Notes: a model not told the origin generated them from the sequence alone. Shown: positions 33,968 to 42,065, numbered from the stretch's first letter. The stretch: 64,000 nt of DNA from an uncultured Eubacteriales bacterium (GCA_934695425.1 CAKUVH010000006.1:1-64000); one strand, 5' to 3'. Program-made: numbers and translations.

Positions 33968-35227
33968 ATGAGAGCAAAACGATTACGGTCAAGAAAAAAC
34001 TTGAAAGAAAGAAATCAGATGCACCAAGAAGAAAATAAGAGTCAAGATGATTCAAAAAAAGCTTCTAAAAAATCACGAAAGAGCTTTAAGGAAATTATTT
34101 CTGACATAAAAATTGTTTCTATAAAATCCGGAATAGATTTACCGTTTTTATTTTTGGTTTTAACTATTTTGGTCATAGGGCTTGTCATGATGTATTCGGC
34201 AAGTTACCCGAACGCCTACTTTTTGCATGGCGGAGACAGCGCTCATTTTATAAAGAGTCAACTGGTTTTTGCTGTTCTGGGAATAATCGGGATGCTTGCC
34301 ATTTCATGTATTGATTATAATTATTTTCATAAATGGGCAGTACCTATCTTGGGCGTTTCGTTCGTTTTGCTGATCCTCGTTCTGATAATGCCACCGATAA
34401 ACGGCGTTCACAGGTGGTTTCAACTGGGATTTTTAAGGTTCCAGGCATCAGAAATAACAAAATTTGCCATCGTGGTTTCTTTTGCTCACTTTATAAACTT
34501 AAATTTTCATCGTATGCAAACCTTTAAATACGGAATCCTCCCTTATTTGATAATTCTAGGGCCTACAGTATTACTTTTAGTACTAGAACCCCATATATCT
34601 TGCTCGGCAATCGTAATTTTACTTGCAGCGGGAATGCTTTTTATAGGCGGGATAAAATTAAGATGGTTCGGAATGGTAATCGGTGCAATAGCAGCCGCTT
34701 TGCTATATTTGGTTTTATTCACAGACAAATTAACATATGCAAACAATCGTATTGCTGGATGGTTTGACCCATTTTCTCCGGGAGCGGGCGTAGACACCTG
34801 GCAGACACGCCAAGGACTTTACGCTATAGGTTCGGGCGGACTGTGGGGTCTGGGGCTTGGACAGTCAAGGCAGAAATACCTTTTTATTCCTGAGCCGCAA
34901 AATGACTTTATTTTTTCAGTAGTGTGCGAAGAGCTCGGGTTTGTCGGAGCGGTTTTAATATTATTTTTATTTGCTCTTTTAGTGTGGAGAGGAATGGTAA
35001 TTTCCATGAGAGCAAAAGACAGATTCGGAATGCTCTTGGGGATAGGTTTAACAGCGCAGGTTGGGCTTCAGGTTATTTTAAATATCGCCGTTGTAACCAA
35101 CACAATTCCAAATACAGGAATAAGCTTGCCGTTTTTCAGCTACGGCGGAACGTCTTTGCTTATGCTTCTGGCGCAGATGGGAATTATACTGTCTATTTCT
35201 CGAACAGCGCACCTGGAAAAAACTTAA
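33968..35227 (+). CDS. spoVE: SEDS-family FtsW/SpoVE protein (419 aa)
   Basis: Ten-helix peptidoglycan glycosyltransferase acting with a class B PBP, here probably SpoVD. Segments: GLVMMYSASYP, FQASEITKF, RIAGWFDPF, PEPQNDFIFSV and the C-terminal GISLPFFSYGGTSLLMLL. The N-terminal 50 residues are strongly basic and cytoplasmic. The start is the first ATG after an in-frame stop at 33959; GGAGG lies a rather long 14 bases away. FtsW versus SpoVE cannot be decided by sequence alone; spoVD and murG as neighbours favour SpoVE. Confidence 0.92.
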   Translation: MRAKRLRSRKNLKERNQMHQEENKSQDDSKKASKKSRKSFKEIISDIKIVSIKSGIDLPFLFLVLTILVIGLVMMYSASYPNAYFLHGGDSAHFIKSQLVFAVLGIIGMLAISCIDYNYFHKWAVPILGVSFVLLILVLIMPPINGVHRWFQLGFLRFQASEITKFAIVVSFAHFINLNFHRMQTFKYGILPYLIILGPTVLLLVLEPHISCSAIVILLAAGMLFIGGIKLRWFGMVIGAIAAALLYLVLFTDKLTYANNRIAGWFDPFSPGAGVDTWQTRQGLYAIGSGGLWGLGLGQSRQKYLFIPEPQNDFIFSVVCEELGFVGAVLILFLFALLVWRGMVISMRAKDRFGMLLGIGLTAQVGLQVILNIAVVTNTIPNTGISLPFFSYGGTSLLMLLAQMGIILSISRTAHLEKT

Positions 35228-35246
35228 TACGTAGGAGGAAAATGAT

Positions 35247-36368
35247 TTGAAAATAATATTTGTCGGCGGAGGAACCGCAGGACATATAAATCCGGCCATC
35301 GCTCTGGCTGACTATGTAAAAAGCAAGGAACCTGACGCAGAAATACTTTATGTGGGCGCGAAAAACGGGATGGAAAAAGAATTGGTGACAAGGTGCGGAT
35401 ACAAATTCGAAGGAATAACCGTTTCGGGATTCTCAAGGAAGATAAATTTTGAGGGATTGAAAAAAAATATAAAAACTCTTAAAAATATAATTATTTCAAC
35501 GTACGAGTCAAAAATAATTCTAAAAAATTTCAAGCCGGATATCTGCGTCGGAACGGGCGGATATGTTTGCGGAGCTTTTTTGAGAACTGCCGGGAAAATG
35601 AATATTCCGTACGTTATACATGATTCGAACTCTTACCCGGGTGTCACCACAAAATTGCTGGCAAAAAAAGCGGCAAAAGTTTTGCTTGTGGACAGCGAAG
35701 CAAGAAAGCACCTGCCTAAGAGCATAAACTCAGAAATAACAGGCACGCCGATCAGAAATAAAATCACTAAAATAGACAAAGAAACAGCAAAAAAAGAGCT
35801 CAATCTAACGGATGCTCCGACGATACTTTCATTTGGAGGAAGTCTGGGCGCGAGAGCGATAAACAATGTTATGAGCGAGCTTATAAGCAATAATTTCAGC
35901 AAAACAAATTATAATTTTATTCATGGATTTGGGAAATCCTGTAATAATTTCTTGGAAAAGCTCCATGGGGTGGATTTAAAAAGCCCGAGGCTTATAATAA
36001 AAAATTATATACATAACATGGCGGAATGCATGGCTGCGGCGGATTTAATAATTTGCAGGGCCGGCGCGACAACAATCAGCGAAATAGAAGGCACAGCTAA
36101 ACCTGCGATTCTAATTCCCTCGCCGAATGTAGCCGAAAATCATCAATTCCACAACGCAATGGCTTTAGTGTCGAAAAATGCCGCTAGCATAATAGAAGAA
36201 AAAAATTTAAATGAAGATAATTTAATCCGAGAAATAAATAAAATACTCGAAAATGACGGAGAGGTTGCGAAAGAATATTCAAAAAACCTAAGAAAAATTT
36301 CGGTAACCGATTCAGATGAAAAAATATACAGAATAATAAAAAATATTGTGAATAAACAGGAGGGCTAA
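35247..36368 (+). CDS. murG: UDP-GlcNAc:lipid I GlcNAc transferase (373 aa)
   Basis: Peripheral membrane GT-B enzyme making lipid II. N-terminal GGGTAGHINPAIALA, FEGITVSGF, GTGGYVCG, then the C-terminal donor site CRAGATTISEI. TTG start at 35247, placed after TAGGAGGAAAATGA; the ATG at 35242 is out of frame. It completes the spoVD-mraY-spoVE-murG group. Confidence 0.96.
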   Translation: MKIIFVGGGTAGHINPAIALADYVKSKEPDAEILYVGAKNGMEKELVTRCGYKFEGITVSGFSRKINFEGLKKNIKTLKNIIISTYESKIILKNFKPDICVGTGGYVCGAFLRTAGKMNIPYVIHDSNSYPGVTTKLLAKKAAKVLLVDSEARKHLPKSINSEITGTPIRNKITKIDKETAKKELNLTDAPTILSFGGSLGARAINNVMSELISNNFSKTNYNFIHGFGKSCNNFLEKLHGVDLKSPRLIIKNYIHNMAECMAAADLIICRAGATTISEIEGTAKPAILIPSPNVAENHQFHNAMALVSKNAASIIEEKNLNEDNLIREINKILENDGEVAKEYSKNLRKISVTDSDEKIYRIIKNIVNKQEG

Positions 36369-36371
36369 ACT

Positions 36372-37064
36372 GTGAATTACTCACCGGAAATAATGAACAT
36401 GCACAAAATAAATTCTTGCCCATATCATGGACCTTCGCCCATTCCCGAAGAAGGAAATTGGGTTAAATCTTTGGAAATTAAGGACATATCAGGGCTTTCA
36501 CACGGAGTAGGAAAATGCGCACCACAACAAGGCGCCTGCAAACTTACTCTAAATGTGAAAAATGGAATAGTTGAAGAAGCTCTTGTAGAAACCATCGGGT
36601 GCTCGGGAATGACTCATTCTGCGGCGATGGCCGGGGAAATTCTGCCGGGGAAAACTCTTTTGGAATGTTTGAACACCGATTTGGTGTGCGACGCTATAAA
36701 TGACGCCATGAAAGAAATATTTTTGCAATTGGTTTACGGGCGTTCTCAAACTGCTTTTTCAAAGGAAGGTTTGCCTGTTGGTGCGAGTCTCGAAGACCTC
36801 GGAAAAGGAAGATGCTCTCAAATCGGGACTATATTCAGCTCGAAAGAAAAAGGCGTCAGATATATGCAAACGGTTGAAGGGTATATATTATCTTTGGCGT
36901 TGGATGAAAACGATGAAGTGATTGGATATAAATTCATTAATCCGGGAGTAATGCTCGAAAAAATCAAAAAAGGCATTTCGCCGGAAGAAGCATATAATTC
37001 GGGAATAAAAACCTACGGAAGATACGACGATGCAGCAAAGTATATAGATCCACGAAATGAATAA
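36372..37064 (+). CDS. NifU/SufU-like iron-sulfur scaffold protein, clostridial type (230 aa)
   Basis: Related to the IscU/SufU N-terminal fold: GKCAPQQGACKLTLNVKNGIV, VETIGCSGMTHSAAMAGE and the later cysteines (C in LLECL and LVCD) could bind a cluster. In Clostridia this type is found next to a GGGtGRT protein, as here. A full assembly role has not been shown and is inference. GTG start at 36372 after AGGAGGG, four bases after murG, so it is translated with the cell-wall genes. Confidence 0.85.
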   Translation: MNYSPEIMNMHKINSCPYHGPSPIPEEGNWVKSLEIKDISGLSHGVGKCAPQQGACKLTLNVKNGIVEEALVETIGCSGMTHSAAMAGEILPGKTLLECLNTDLVCDAINDAMKEIFLQLVYGRSQTAFSKEGLPVGASLEDLGKGRCSQIGTIFSSKEKGVRYMQTVEGYILSLALDENDEVIGYKFINPGVMLEKIKKGISPEEAYNSGIKTYGRYDDAAKYIDPRNE

Positions 37065-37096
37065 GCATAAAATTTTATCCGAAAGGAAAATAAAAT

Positions 37097-38107
37097 ATGA
37101 ATGATAATATAATTTTTGAAGGATATTCAAGAAGAATAGAAACAATAAATAAATGCTTGAAAAAATACGAAATCAAAGATTTATCGGAAGCAAAAAAAAT
37201 ATGCGAAGATAACGGTGTATTCCCCGACCAAATCGTAAAATCAACTCAGCCGATTGCTTTTGAAAATGCAGTATGGGCGTATACTTTAGGGTGTACGATT
37301 GCGATAAAAAACAACGCTAAAATAGCCGAAGAAGCTGCGAAATATATCGGCATCGGGCTACAGGCATTTTGCATTCCCGGGTCGGTAGCGGACTCTAGAA
37401 AAGTGGGTTTGGGGCATGGAAATTTGGCTTCAAGATTATTAAACGAAGAAACCAAATGCTTTGCATTTATCGCCGGGCATGAATCTTTTGCCGCTGCAGA
37501 GGGCGCGATCGGAATTGCAAAATACGCAAATAAAGCCAGAAAATCTCCTCTTAGGGTAATTTTGAACGGCCTCGGAAAAGATGCAGCGTATATAATTTCA
37601 AGAGTGAATGGATTCACGTATGTTAAAACCGAGTACGATTTCAGTACGGGAAATTTAAAAATTTTATCCGAAAAATCATTCTCTAAAAACGAAAGATCAA
37701 GCATAAAGTGCTACGGTGCGAACGAAGCTCTTGAAGGGCTCGAGATTCTCAAACACGAAAAGGTTGATGTTTCTATTACAGGAAATTCCACCAACCCCAC
37801 GAGATTCCAGCATATAGTGGCGGGAACTTACAAAAAATGGTCAACTGAAAATAATAAATCGTATTTCTCAGTAGCTTCGGGCGGAGGAACAGGAAGGACT
37901 CTCCATCCTGACAACATGGCCGCCGGACCGGCTTCATATGGTCTGACGGATTCAATGGGAAGAATGCACGGTGATGCACAATTTGCAGGTTCGTCCTCGG
38001 TGCCGGCTCACGTGGACATGATGGGATTTATAGGAATGGGAAACAATCCAATGGTAGGCGCGACGGTCGCATGCGCAGTTGCAACAGCGAAATCTATGCA
38101 AAAATAA
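37097..38107 (+). CDS. GGGtGRT-family protein (336 aa)
   Basis: Recognised by ASGGGTGRTLHPDN (about residues 257-270), the motif that names the family. Other conserved parts are GLGHGNLASRLL, AGHESFAAAEGAIG and the C-terminal GMGNNPMVGATVACAVA. Biochemical function unknown; it usually occurs with the NifU-like gene, which suggests iron-sulfur or metal handling (inference). GAAAGGAAAATAAAAT precedes the ATG. Last gene of this plus-strand group. Confidence 0.9.
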   Translation: MNDNIIFEGYSRRIETINKCLKKYEIKDLSEAKKICEDNGVFPDQIVKSTQPIAFENAVWAYTLGCTIAIKNNAKIAEEAAKYIGIGLQAFCIPGSVADSRKVGLGHGNLASRLLNEETKCFAFIAGHESFAAAEGAIGIAKYANKARKSPLRVILNGLGKDAAYIISRVNGFTYVKTEYDFSTGNLKILSEKSFSKNERSSIKCYGANEALEGLEILKHEKVDVSITGNSTNPTRFQHIVAGTYKKWSTENNKSYFSVASGGGTGRTLHPDNMAAGPASYGLTDSMGRMHGDAQFAGSSSVPAHVDMMGFIGMGNNPMVGATVACAVATAKSMQK

Positions 38108-38113
38108 CGAAAA

Positions 38114-38149
38114 ACCCGCTATGAAAAATTCATAAGCGGGTGCTTTTTT
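38114..38149 (+). terminator. Terminator after the GGGtGRT gene
   Basis: ACCCGCT(A)TGAA pairs with TTCATAAGCGGGT, followed by GCTTTTTTAT. Confidence 0.8.
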
Positions 38150-38172
38150 ATAATGATTTATTAACATAATTT

Positions 38173-38607
38173 TTACGAACGGGCGCTATCTGTCAAAGAA
38201 ATCTTTTTCACAAAATCAATCATACAACTGTTAAATTGTTTGCAGTATCCGCCGTCGTCCAACACCATGTACTGTGAAACTTGGCTGTTTGCCACCTTTA
38301 TCGCAACGTAGAGACATAAATTTACCATAAAAATTATTACCCAGTTTTCGATTCCTTGGCGGGTGGTGTTTTTTACGATGTATTTAATATTATTTTTGGA
38401 ATTTTTAACCAGTTTGCTCACTAGATTTTTACTATTTACTATTTCTTTTCCTATGGCGCTCGGTAATCTGTCCAAATTTTTAACTTCAATAACTTCGCAT
38501 CCCGGCAATTGTAAAGAATTCTCAACCGCAAAAATCCTACAGCCAGCAGAAAGAACAAGCGTAAAAAGCAAGCTCCACGCTATAAAAATTCTTTTCATCT
38601 TTTTCAT
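38173..38607 (-). CDS. Uncharacterised lipoprotein with a second membrane segment (144 aa)
   Basis: Signal peptide ending in a lipobox LSAGC (C23). The exported part holds a lysine/asparagine-rich region and a hydrophobic stretch WVIIFMVNLCLYVAIKVA (about 91-108). No family recognised. GAGGAGAAAAA precedes the ATG. It converges with the GGGtGRT gene and has no operon partner. Probably membrane-bound on the outer face; function unknown. Confidence 0.7.
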   Translation of the reverse strand: MKKMKRIFIAWSLLFTLVLSAGCRIFAVENSLQLPGCEVIEVKNLDRLPSAIGKEIVNSKNLVSKLVKNSKNNIKYIVKNTTRQGIENWVIIFMVNLCLYVAIKVANSQVSQYMVLDDGGYCKQFNSCMIDFVKKISLTDSARS

Positions 38608-38810
38608 TTTTTCTCCTCTTTATTTTTATTATATCTTTATCATGTTTTAATTATATCATAACATTGCTCGGAAGTCAACAAAAATTAATTGACAATTATT
38701 TCCAAATGGTGATGTTAGGTGCTTTTTATTATTGATAATATTAGATAATAACTTGCACATTTATAATAAAAATAGTAGAATTTTGAGAGAAATAATTTTT
38801 ATAAAATCTA

Positions 38811-38838
38811 TTGAAATATTTTATGCGGGTAGTATAAT
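38811..38838 (+). promoter_or_regulatory. Promoter upstream of the small gene before spoVAD
   Basis: TTGAAA (38811-38816), 16 bases, TATAAT (38833-38838). Confidence 0.5.
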
Positions 38839-38882
38839 TTATTTATACGAAAATTAAATAGCTGTGTTAGTGGGTGATGACT

Positions 38883-39035
38883 TTGAACCAGGAAAATTCA
38901 AATATGAAAAAATCCAAGTTCGTGCTCAATGATATGGTAAAAGAAAAAATTTTAAGTATGTACAAAATAAGCGAAAACGATATGAGAAAGTCGGGAAATG
39001 TCAAAGAAAATACATCAAAAAATATATCTCAATAA
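38883..39035 (+). CDS. Short hydrophilic protein upstream of spoVAD (50 aa)
   Basis: TTG start preceded by GTGGGTGATGAC, or an inner ATG at 38904. The translation is charged and helical (KFVLNDMVKEKILSMYKIS...). A promoter precedes it and a hairpin with a T run follows, so it is a complete transcription unit. I do not recognise the family. Could also be a leader peptide. Confidence 0.5.
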   Translation: MNQENSNMKKSKFVLNDMVKEKILSMYKISENDMRKSGNVKENTSKNISQ

Positions 39036-39059
39036 ATTATAATATTATTCCGAAAATAT

Positions 39060-39103
39060 CAGATACTAGATGTGAAAAGAATTTTTCATATTTAGTATTT
39101 TTT
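39060..39103 (+). terminator. Imperfect terminator between the small gene and spoVAD
   Basis: GATACTA-ATGTGAAAA pairs with TTTTTCATAT-TAGTAT around GAA, followed by TTTTTTGTTTT. It lies only 19 bases before the spoVAD start, so it could also be an attenuator. Confidence 0.55.
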
Positions 39104-39121
39104 GTTTTGAGGAGTGAAATT

Positions 39122-40135
39122 ATGGCAAAAAGAATAGGAAAAAACACAGTTAAATTCGAAAATAACCCATCAATTAAAAGTTACGCATCTGTGTGCGGGA
39201 AAAAAGAATCTGAGGGGCCGCTGGGAAATCAATTTGATAAAATTTTCAAAGACACGACTCTAAAGGAAGATTCCTGGGAAAAAGCAGAGAGCAAACTCCA
39301 AGCGGTTGCAGTGAACACAGCCCTTGAAAAAGCGATGCTCAACACGCAAGACATAAACTATATATTTGCGGGAGATTTATTGAACCAGTGCATGTCGTCG
39401 GCGTTCGGATTGCGGGAACTCGGAATGCCATTTTTGGGGCAGTTTGGGGCGTGCTCGACAATGGCTCAGACTTTGTTTTTGGCAGCGACTTCAATCGAAG
39501 CCGGGATATCAAATTATTCCGTTGCGGTAACTTCTTCGCACTATTGTTCATCGGAAAGACAATTTAGATTTCCGCTTCATTACGGTGGACAAAGGACTCC
39601 AACCGCACAATGGACAGTCACGGGTTCGGGCGCGATAATAGTTGAAAAAAACGAAGAAAATCCTCAAATAAAGCAAGCCACCATAGGCAAAATAGTTGAC
39701 CTTGGGATAAAAGACGCGAACAACATGGGCGCAGCGATGGCACCGGCAGCAGCAAAAACTCTCATATCTTTTTTTGAGGACACAAACACAAAGCCTGACG
39801 ATTACGATATGATTTTTTCGGGAGATTTAGGAGAAGTCGGCTCGGATTTATTGAAAGAATTGATGAAAAAAGAAAATTTGGTGCTCGGGAAGAATTACAA
39901 CGATTGCGGGCTGATGATGTACTTCAAGGAAACGCAAGACGTTCATGCCGGGGGCTCGGGGTGCGGATGTTCGGCTTCCATACTTTGCTCGTATATACTC
40001 AATCACGTGAAAAGCAAAGAGTGGAAAAATATTTTATTCATGGCGACAGGCGCGCTGATGTCCCCAACCTCTTCGCAGCAGGGCGAGACGATTCCGGGTG
40101 TTGCTCATCTTATAAATATCACATCGGGGAATTAA
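39122..40135 (+). CDS. spoVAD: Stage V sporulation protein AD (337 aa)
   Basis: Thiolase-like SpoVA subunit that binds dipicolinic acid and is needed for its uptake into spores. Segments: AGDLLNQCMSSAFGLRELG, GACSTMAQTL, CSSERQFRFPLHYGGQRTPT and the C-terminal GSGCGCSASILCSY and TGALMSPTSSQQGE. The start at 39122 follows GAGGAGTGAAATT. The usual partners spoVAC and spoVAE are not adjacent. A second, broken copy of its 3' end follows at once. Confidence 0.96.
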   Translation: MAKRIGKNTVKFENNPSIKSYASVCGKKESEGPLGNQFDKIFKDTTLKEDSWEKAESKLQAVAVNTALEKAMLNTQDINYIFAGDLLNQCMSSAFGLRELGMPFLGQFGACSTMAQTLFLAATSIEAGISNYSVAVTSSHYCSSERQFRFPLHYGGQRTPTAQWTVTGSGAIIVEKNEENPQIKQATIGKIVDLGIKDANNMGAAMAPAAAKTLISFFEDTNTKPDDYDMIFSGDLGEVGSDLLKELMKKENLVLGKNYNDCGLMMYFKETQDVHAGGSGCGCSASILCSYILNHVKSKEWKNILFMATGALMSPTSSQQGETIPGVAHLINITSGN

Positions 40136-40171
40136 TTGGCTATTGCGTGCCTTTTCGGGATAACTTGGCGA

Positions 40172-40346
40172 AGACAGGATATTCGGCCTCCATACTTTGC
40201 TCGTATATGCTCAATCACGTGAAAAATAAAGATTGGAAAAATATTTTATTCATGGCGACAGGCGCATTGATGTCTCCAACCTCTTCGCAACAGGGCGGAA
40301 ACGATTCCGGGTGTTGCGCATCTTATAAATATCACATCGGGGGATT
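40172..40346 (+). pseudogene. Broken duplicate of the spoVAD 3' end
   Basis: This segment repeats about 165 bases of spoVAD (39968-40135) with about a dozen differences by eye. The reading frame is kept through SASILCSYMLNHV to SPTSSQQGG, then an extra base breaks it (CAGGGCGGAAACG against CAGGGCGAGACG). It lacks the front of the gene and a start codon. A remnant of tandem duplication. Confidence 0.8.
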
Positions 40347-40390
40347 AAATTGCATACAAATAAATTACTGCTCGATTTTTGCGCATAAAG

Positions 40391-40421
40391 AATCCACAGC
40401 TTTTCGGAGGAGCTGTGGATT
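40391..40421. terminator. Hairpin after the spoVAD duplicate
   Basis: Perfect 11-bp stem AATCCACAGCT/AGCTGTGGATT, loop TTTCGGAGG. T runs are weak on both sides, so termination is probable but not certain. Confidence 0.5.
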
Positions 40422-40467
40422 TGGGTTTGAGTTTAAATTAAAGTTCAATAATTACACGAAAAATTTT

Positions 40468-40878
40468 TTATTCCGGAATCTTTTTCCCGGGAATTAATCT
40501 TTCTCTTGTATTTTTTAATCCGGCTTTTGAGCACTTTGTTTTGCCTGTCTGGAAAACTCTTCCATCAATTTTCATTACAAATGGCCTACCTTCAGGATAA
40601 ATCTCTTCAATCTTAACTGTTTTCTTTTTAAGATCCGGAGAAAAATGTATTATGCTATCCATTAGTTTCTCCATACAATCCGCAAAATCTTTAAACTCTG
40701 ATGTACTTACCCAGAATTCGTACTTTTCCTCAGGATCGATTGCTCCTTTTTGCATTTTACATTTTTCAACGTCCAATTCATAAGTTTCGCTATAACCTAA
40801 ATCATCAGTATTAAATTCATACTCACATTTAACTTTTTGGCCAAAGCAACGCTCTGTTCTGGTAATTTTGTTAGTCAT
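40468..40878 (-). CDS. Uncharacterised cytoplasmic protein (136 aa)
   Basis: Start 40878 is chosen because AAAAGGAGAGGAAAATT precedes it; the in-frame extension to 40935 crosses an AT repeat and palindrome. Hydrophilic, no signal peptide; RCFGQKVKCEYEF, a central FADCMEKLMDSI helix and a basic end. Four cysteines without a clear zinc spacing. No family recognised. It is preceded by a palindromic operator-like site. Confidence 0.65.
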   Translation of the reverse strand: MTNKITRTERCFGQKVKCEYEFNTDDLGYSETYELDVEKCKMQKGAIDPEEKYEFWVSTSEFKDFADCMEKLMDSIIHFSPDLKKKTVKIEEIYPEGRPFVMKIDGRVFQTGKTKCSKAGLKNTRERLIPGKKIPE

Positions 40879-40910
40879 AATTTTCCTCTCCTTTTTGTAT
40901 AATTTATTAT

Positions 40911-40962
40911 TAATGTGACACATTACATTTGTCATTATATATATATATATATTGTCAAGGGT
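40911..40962 (-). promoter_or_regulatory. Operator-like palindrome and TA-repeat promoter region
   Basis: TAATGTG-A-CACATTA (40911-40925) is a perfect seven-base inverted repeat. Upstream on the minus strand, a TTGACA (40958-40953) is followed by a (TA)n tract and TATAAT (40939-40934), only 13 bases apart. The dinucleotide repeat sets the spacing, so slippage could change promoter strength. Confidence 0.4.
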
Positions 40963-41006
40963 TTTTTATGTTAAATTTATATATTTTCTGTATTTACAAC
41001 ATAATA

Positions 41007-41037
41007 AAGGCCCCTCTGGAAAGGAGCCTATTTTTAT
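41007..41037 (-). terminator. Terminator after spoVM
   Basis: Minus strand AGGCTCCTT pairs with AGGGGCCTTT around TCCAG with a mismatch, followed by TTTATTATG. It lies 18 bases beyond the spoVM stop codon. Confidence 0.5.
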
Positions 41038-41054
41038 ATTTAAATTTTCTTTAT

Positions 41055-41138
41055 TTAAATTTTTTCTTTTTTTATTCCAAATATCTTTCTTAGAAAAAAA
41101 CCTAAAAATCCGGGACTTTTTATCAACACAACTTTCAT
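41055..41138 (-). CDS. spoVM: SpoVM-like 27-residue spore coat anchor peptide
   Basis: A 27-codon gene: MKVVLIKSPGFLGFFLRKIF and then GIKKEKI. SpoVM is an amphipathic helix of about 26 residues that recognises the convex forespore membrane and recruits SpoIVA. The I-K-x-P-x-F-L-G core, the proline at 9, the central hydrophobic/arginine face and the basic end match. It starts 9 bases after GGGGG. A small membrane-protein gene precedes it on the same strand. Short sequences can match by chance, but position by position this one is convincing. Confidence 0.8.
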   Translation of the reverse strand: MKVVLIKSPGFLGFFLRKIFGIKKEKI

Positions 41139-41164
41139 ATATTCAAACCCCCAATACAAAAGAA

Positions 41165-41308
41165 TCAGCATTTTATAAGTGCTATAGCCAATATAACGAG
41201 TATTACTGAAATAACAATTATAATAATTGACTCCGGAAATAAAAATGAAAGTGTAAGCCCCAGTCCAAATGCGAGCGCTAAAATCCCTTGTTGTTTATAT
41301 CCACACAT
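41165..41308 (-). CDS. Small two-helix membrane protein (47 aa)
   Basis: MCGYKQQGILALAFGLGLTL, followed by SFLFPES and a second hydrophobic segment ending ALIKC. Two membrane helices joined by a short turn. GGCGGTGAGAATT precedes the ATG. It lies 26 bases upstream of spoVM. Similar small clostridial membrane proteins exist, but no function is known to me. Confidence 0.7.
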   Translation of the reverse strand: MCGYKQQGILALAFGLGLTLSFLFPESIIIIVISVILVILAIALIKC

Positions 41309-41413
41309 AATTCTCACCGCCGTTATTTTATAATTTCTTGACCGGAAACTTAAACATTAAAAAACTCTTTTATATATTATATACACACGGCAGAAAAATG
41401 TTATTTAAGCGCT

Positions 41414-41806
41414 TTACATATCGCAGTTGATGTCCGACAAAGTAACCGCTGCGGCAACTTTTAAAGCGGATGCAATCCTTTTTTTCTCAAGGTTATTGAT
41501 GGGGACGCCGTTGAACATCAAATCGTCCTGCTTTTCAAGGCAACTTATAAAGTTGGAGATAATGCTGTAGATTTCATTGCTTTCAATTTCGTCTGAATCA
41601 TCATCTTTGAGATCCAATATATAATCTCCGCTGGCATCAAACATACGGCAAATTTTTGCCAAAGTTGAATTATCGGGTTCTCGCCTGCCCTGCTCATACA
41701 TCCCCACCGCGGAATGAGAAATATTAAGCTTGTCCGCAAGCTGAGCTTGGGTCATACCCGATTTTTTTCTTAATTTTTTTAGTTTAAAACCTAATTTACT
41801 ACTGAT
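41414..41806 (-). CDS. XRE-family HTH transcriptional regulator; apparent ATC start (131 aa)
   Basis: Helix-turn-helix of the XRE type (SGMTQAQLADKLNISHSAVG, then YEQGRREPDNSTLAKI), with a C-terminal helical dimerisation part. The first ATG (41755) would remove the family's first helix KLGFKLKKLRKKSG. The frame is open to ATC at 41806, seven bases after AGGAGGG, with no ATG, GTG or TTG between. Likely a repressor; the inverted repeat around its promoter suggests autoregulation (inference). Confidence 0.8.
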   Translation of the reverse strand: MSSKLGFKLKKLRKKSGMTQAQLADKLNISHSAVGMYEQGRREPDNSTLAKICRMFDASGDYILDLKDDDSDEIESNEIYSIISNFISCLEKQDDLMFNGVPINNLEKKRIASALKVAAAVTLSDINCDM

Positions 41807-41909
41807 AGTAATCCCTCCTAGTCTGGAATTTTGGCTTATGTAAAATTAATCTGTAAATTAACCTACAAATTAATACTAATATTTTTGAATGTAAAAGTTA
41901 GTAAAATTT

Positions 41910-41916
41910 TGTCGAA
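41910..41916 (+). promoter_or_regulatory. Possible Spo0A box in the XRE leader
   Basis: TGTCGAA, an exact match to the 0A-box core, lies about 20 bases downstream of the XRE -10. A single seven-base match can be chance. Confidence 0.3.
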
Positions 41917-41936
41917 GGAACTTAATTTGTACAGTT

Positions 41937-41976
41937 ATTATATCACTTACACATATAGTGTTCAATTACTGTGTAA
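41937..41976 (-). promoter_or_regulatory. Promoter of the XRE regulator with flanking inverted repeat
   Basis: Minus strand TTGAAC (41965-41960), 17 bases, TATAAT (41942-41937), extended -10 TGA. TTACACA (41947-41953) and TGTGTAA (41970-41976) form an inverted repeat around the -35, as for a repressor operator. Confidence 0.65.
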
Positions 41977-42036
41977 AAATATCCTGAATAAGATTATTAT
42001 ATTTTTTGTAAGATTACATTAAAAACCAATTTATGG

Positions 42037-42065
42037 TTGACGATTTAATATACATATGATACCAT
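42037..42065 (+). promoter_or_regulatory. Promoter of the small sigma-like gene pair
   Basis: TTGACG (42037-42042), 17 bases, TACCAT (42060-42065), extended -10 TGA. Confidence 0.5.

Noticed and set aside
39904..40497. Plus-strand frame of 197 codons across the end of spoVAD and the duplicate
   Set aside because: It is out of frame with spoVAD in its first half and only enters the spoVAD-like frame in the duplicated part. It is better explained as a gene plus broken repeat.
40952..41209. Plus-strand frame of 85 codons
   Set aside because: F/L/K-rich antisense translation over spoVM and its terminator, with no ribosome site.
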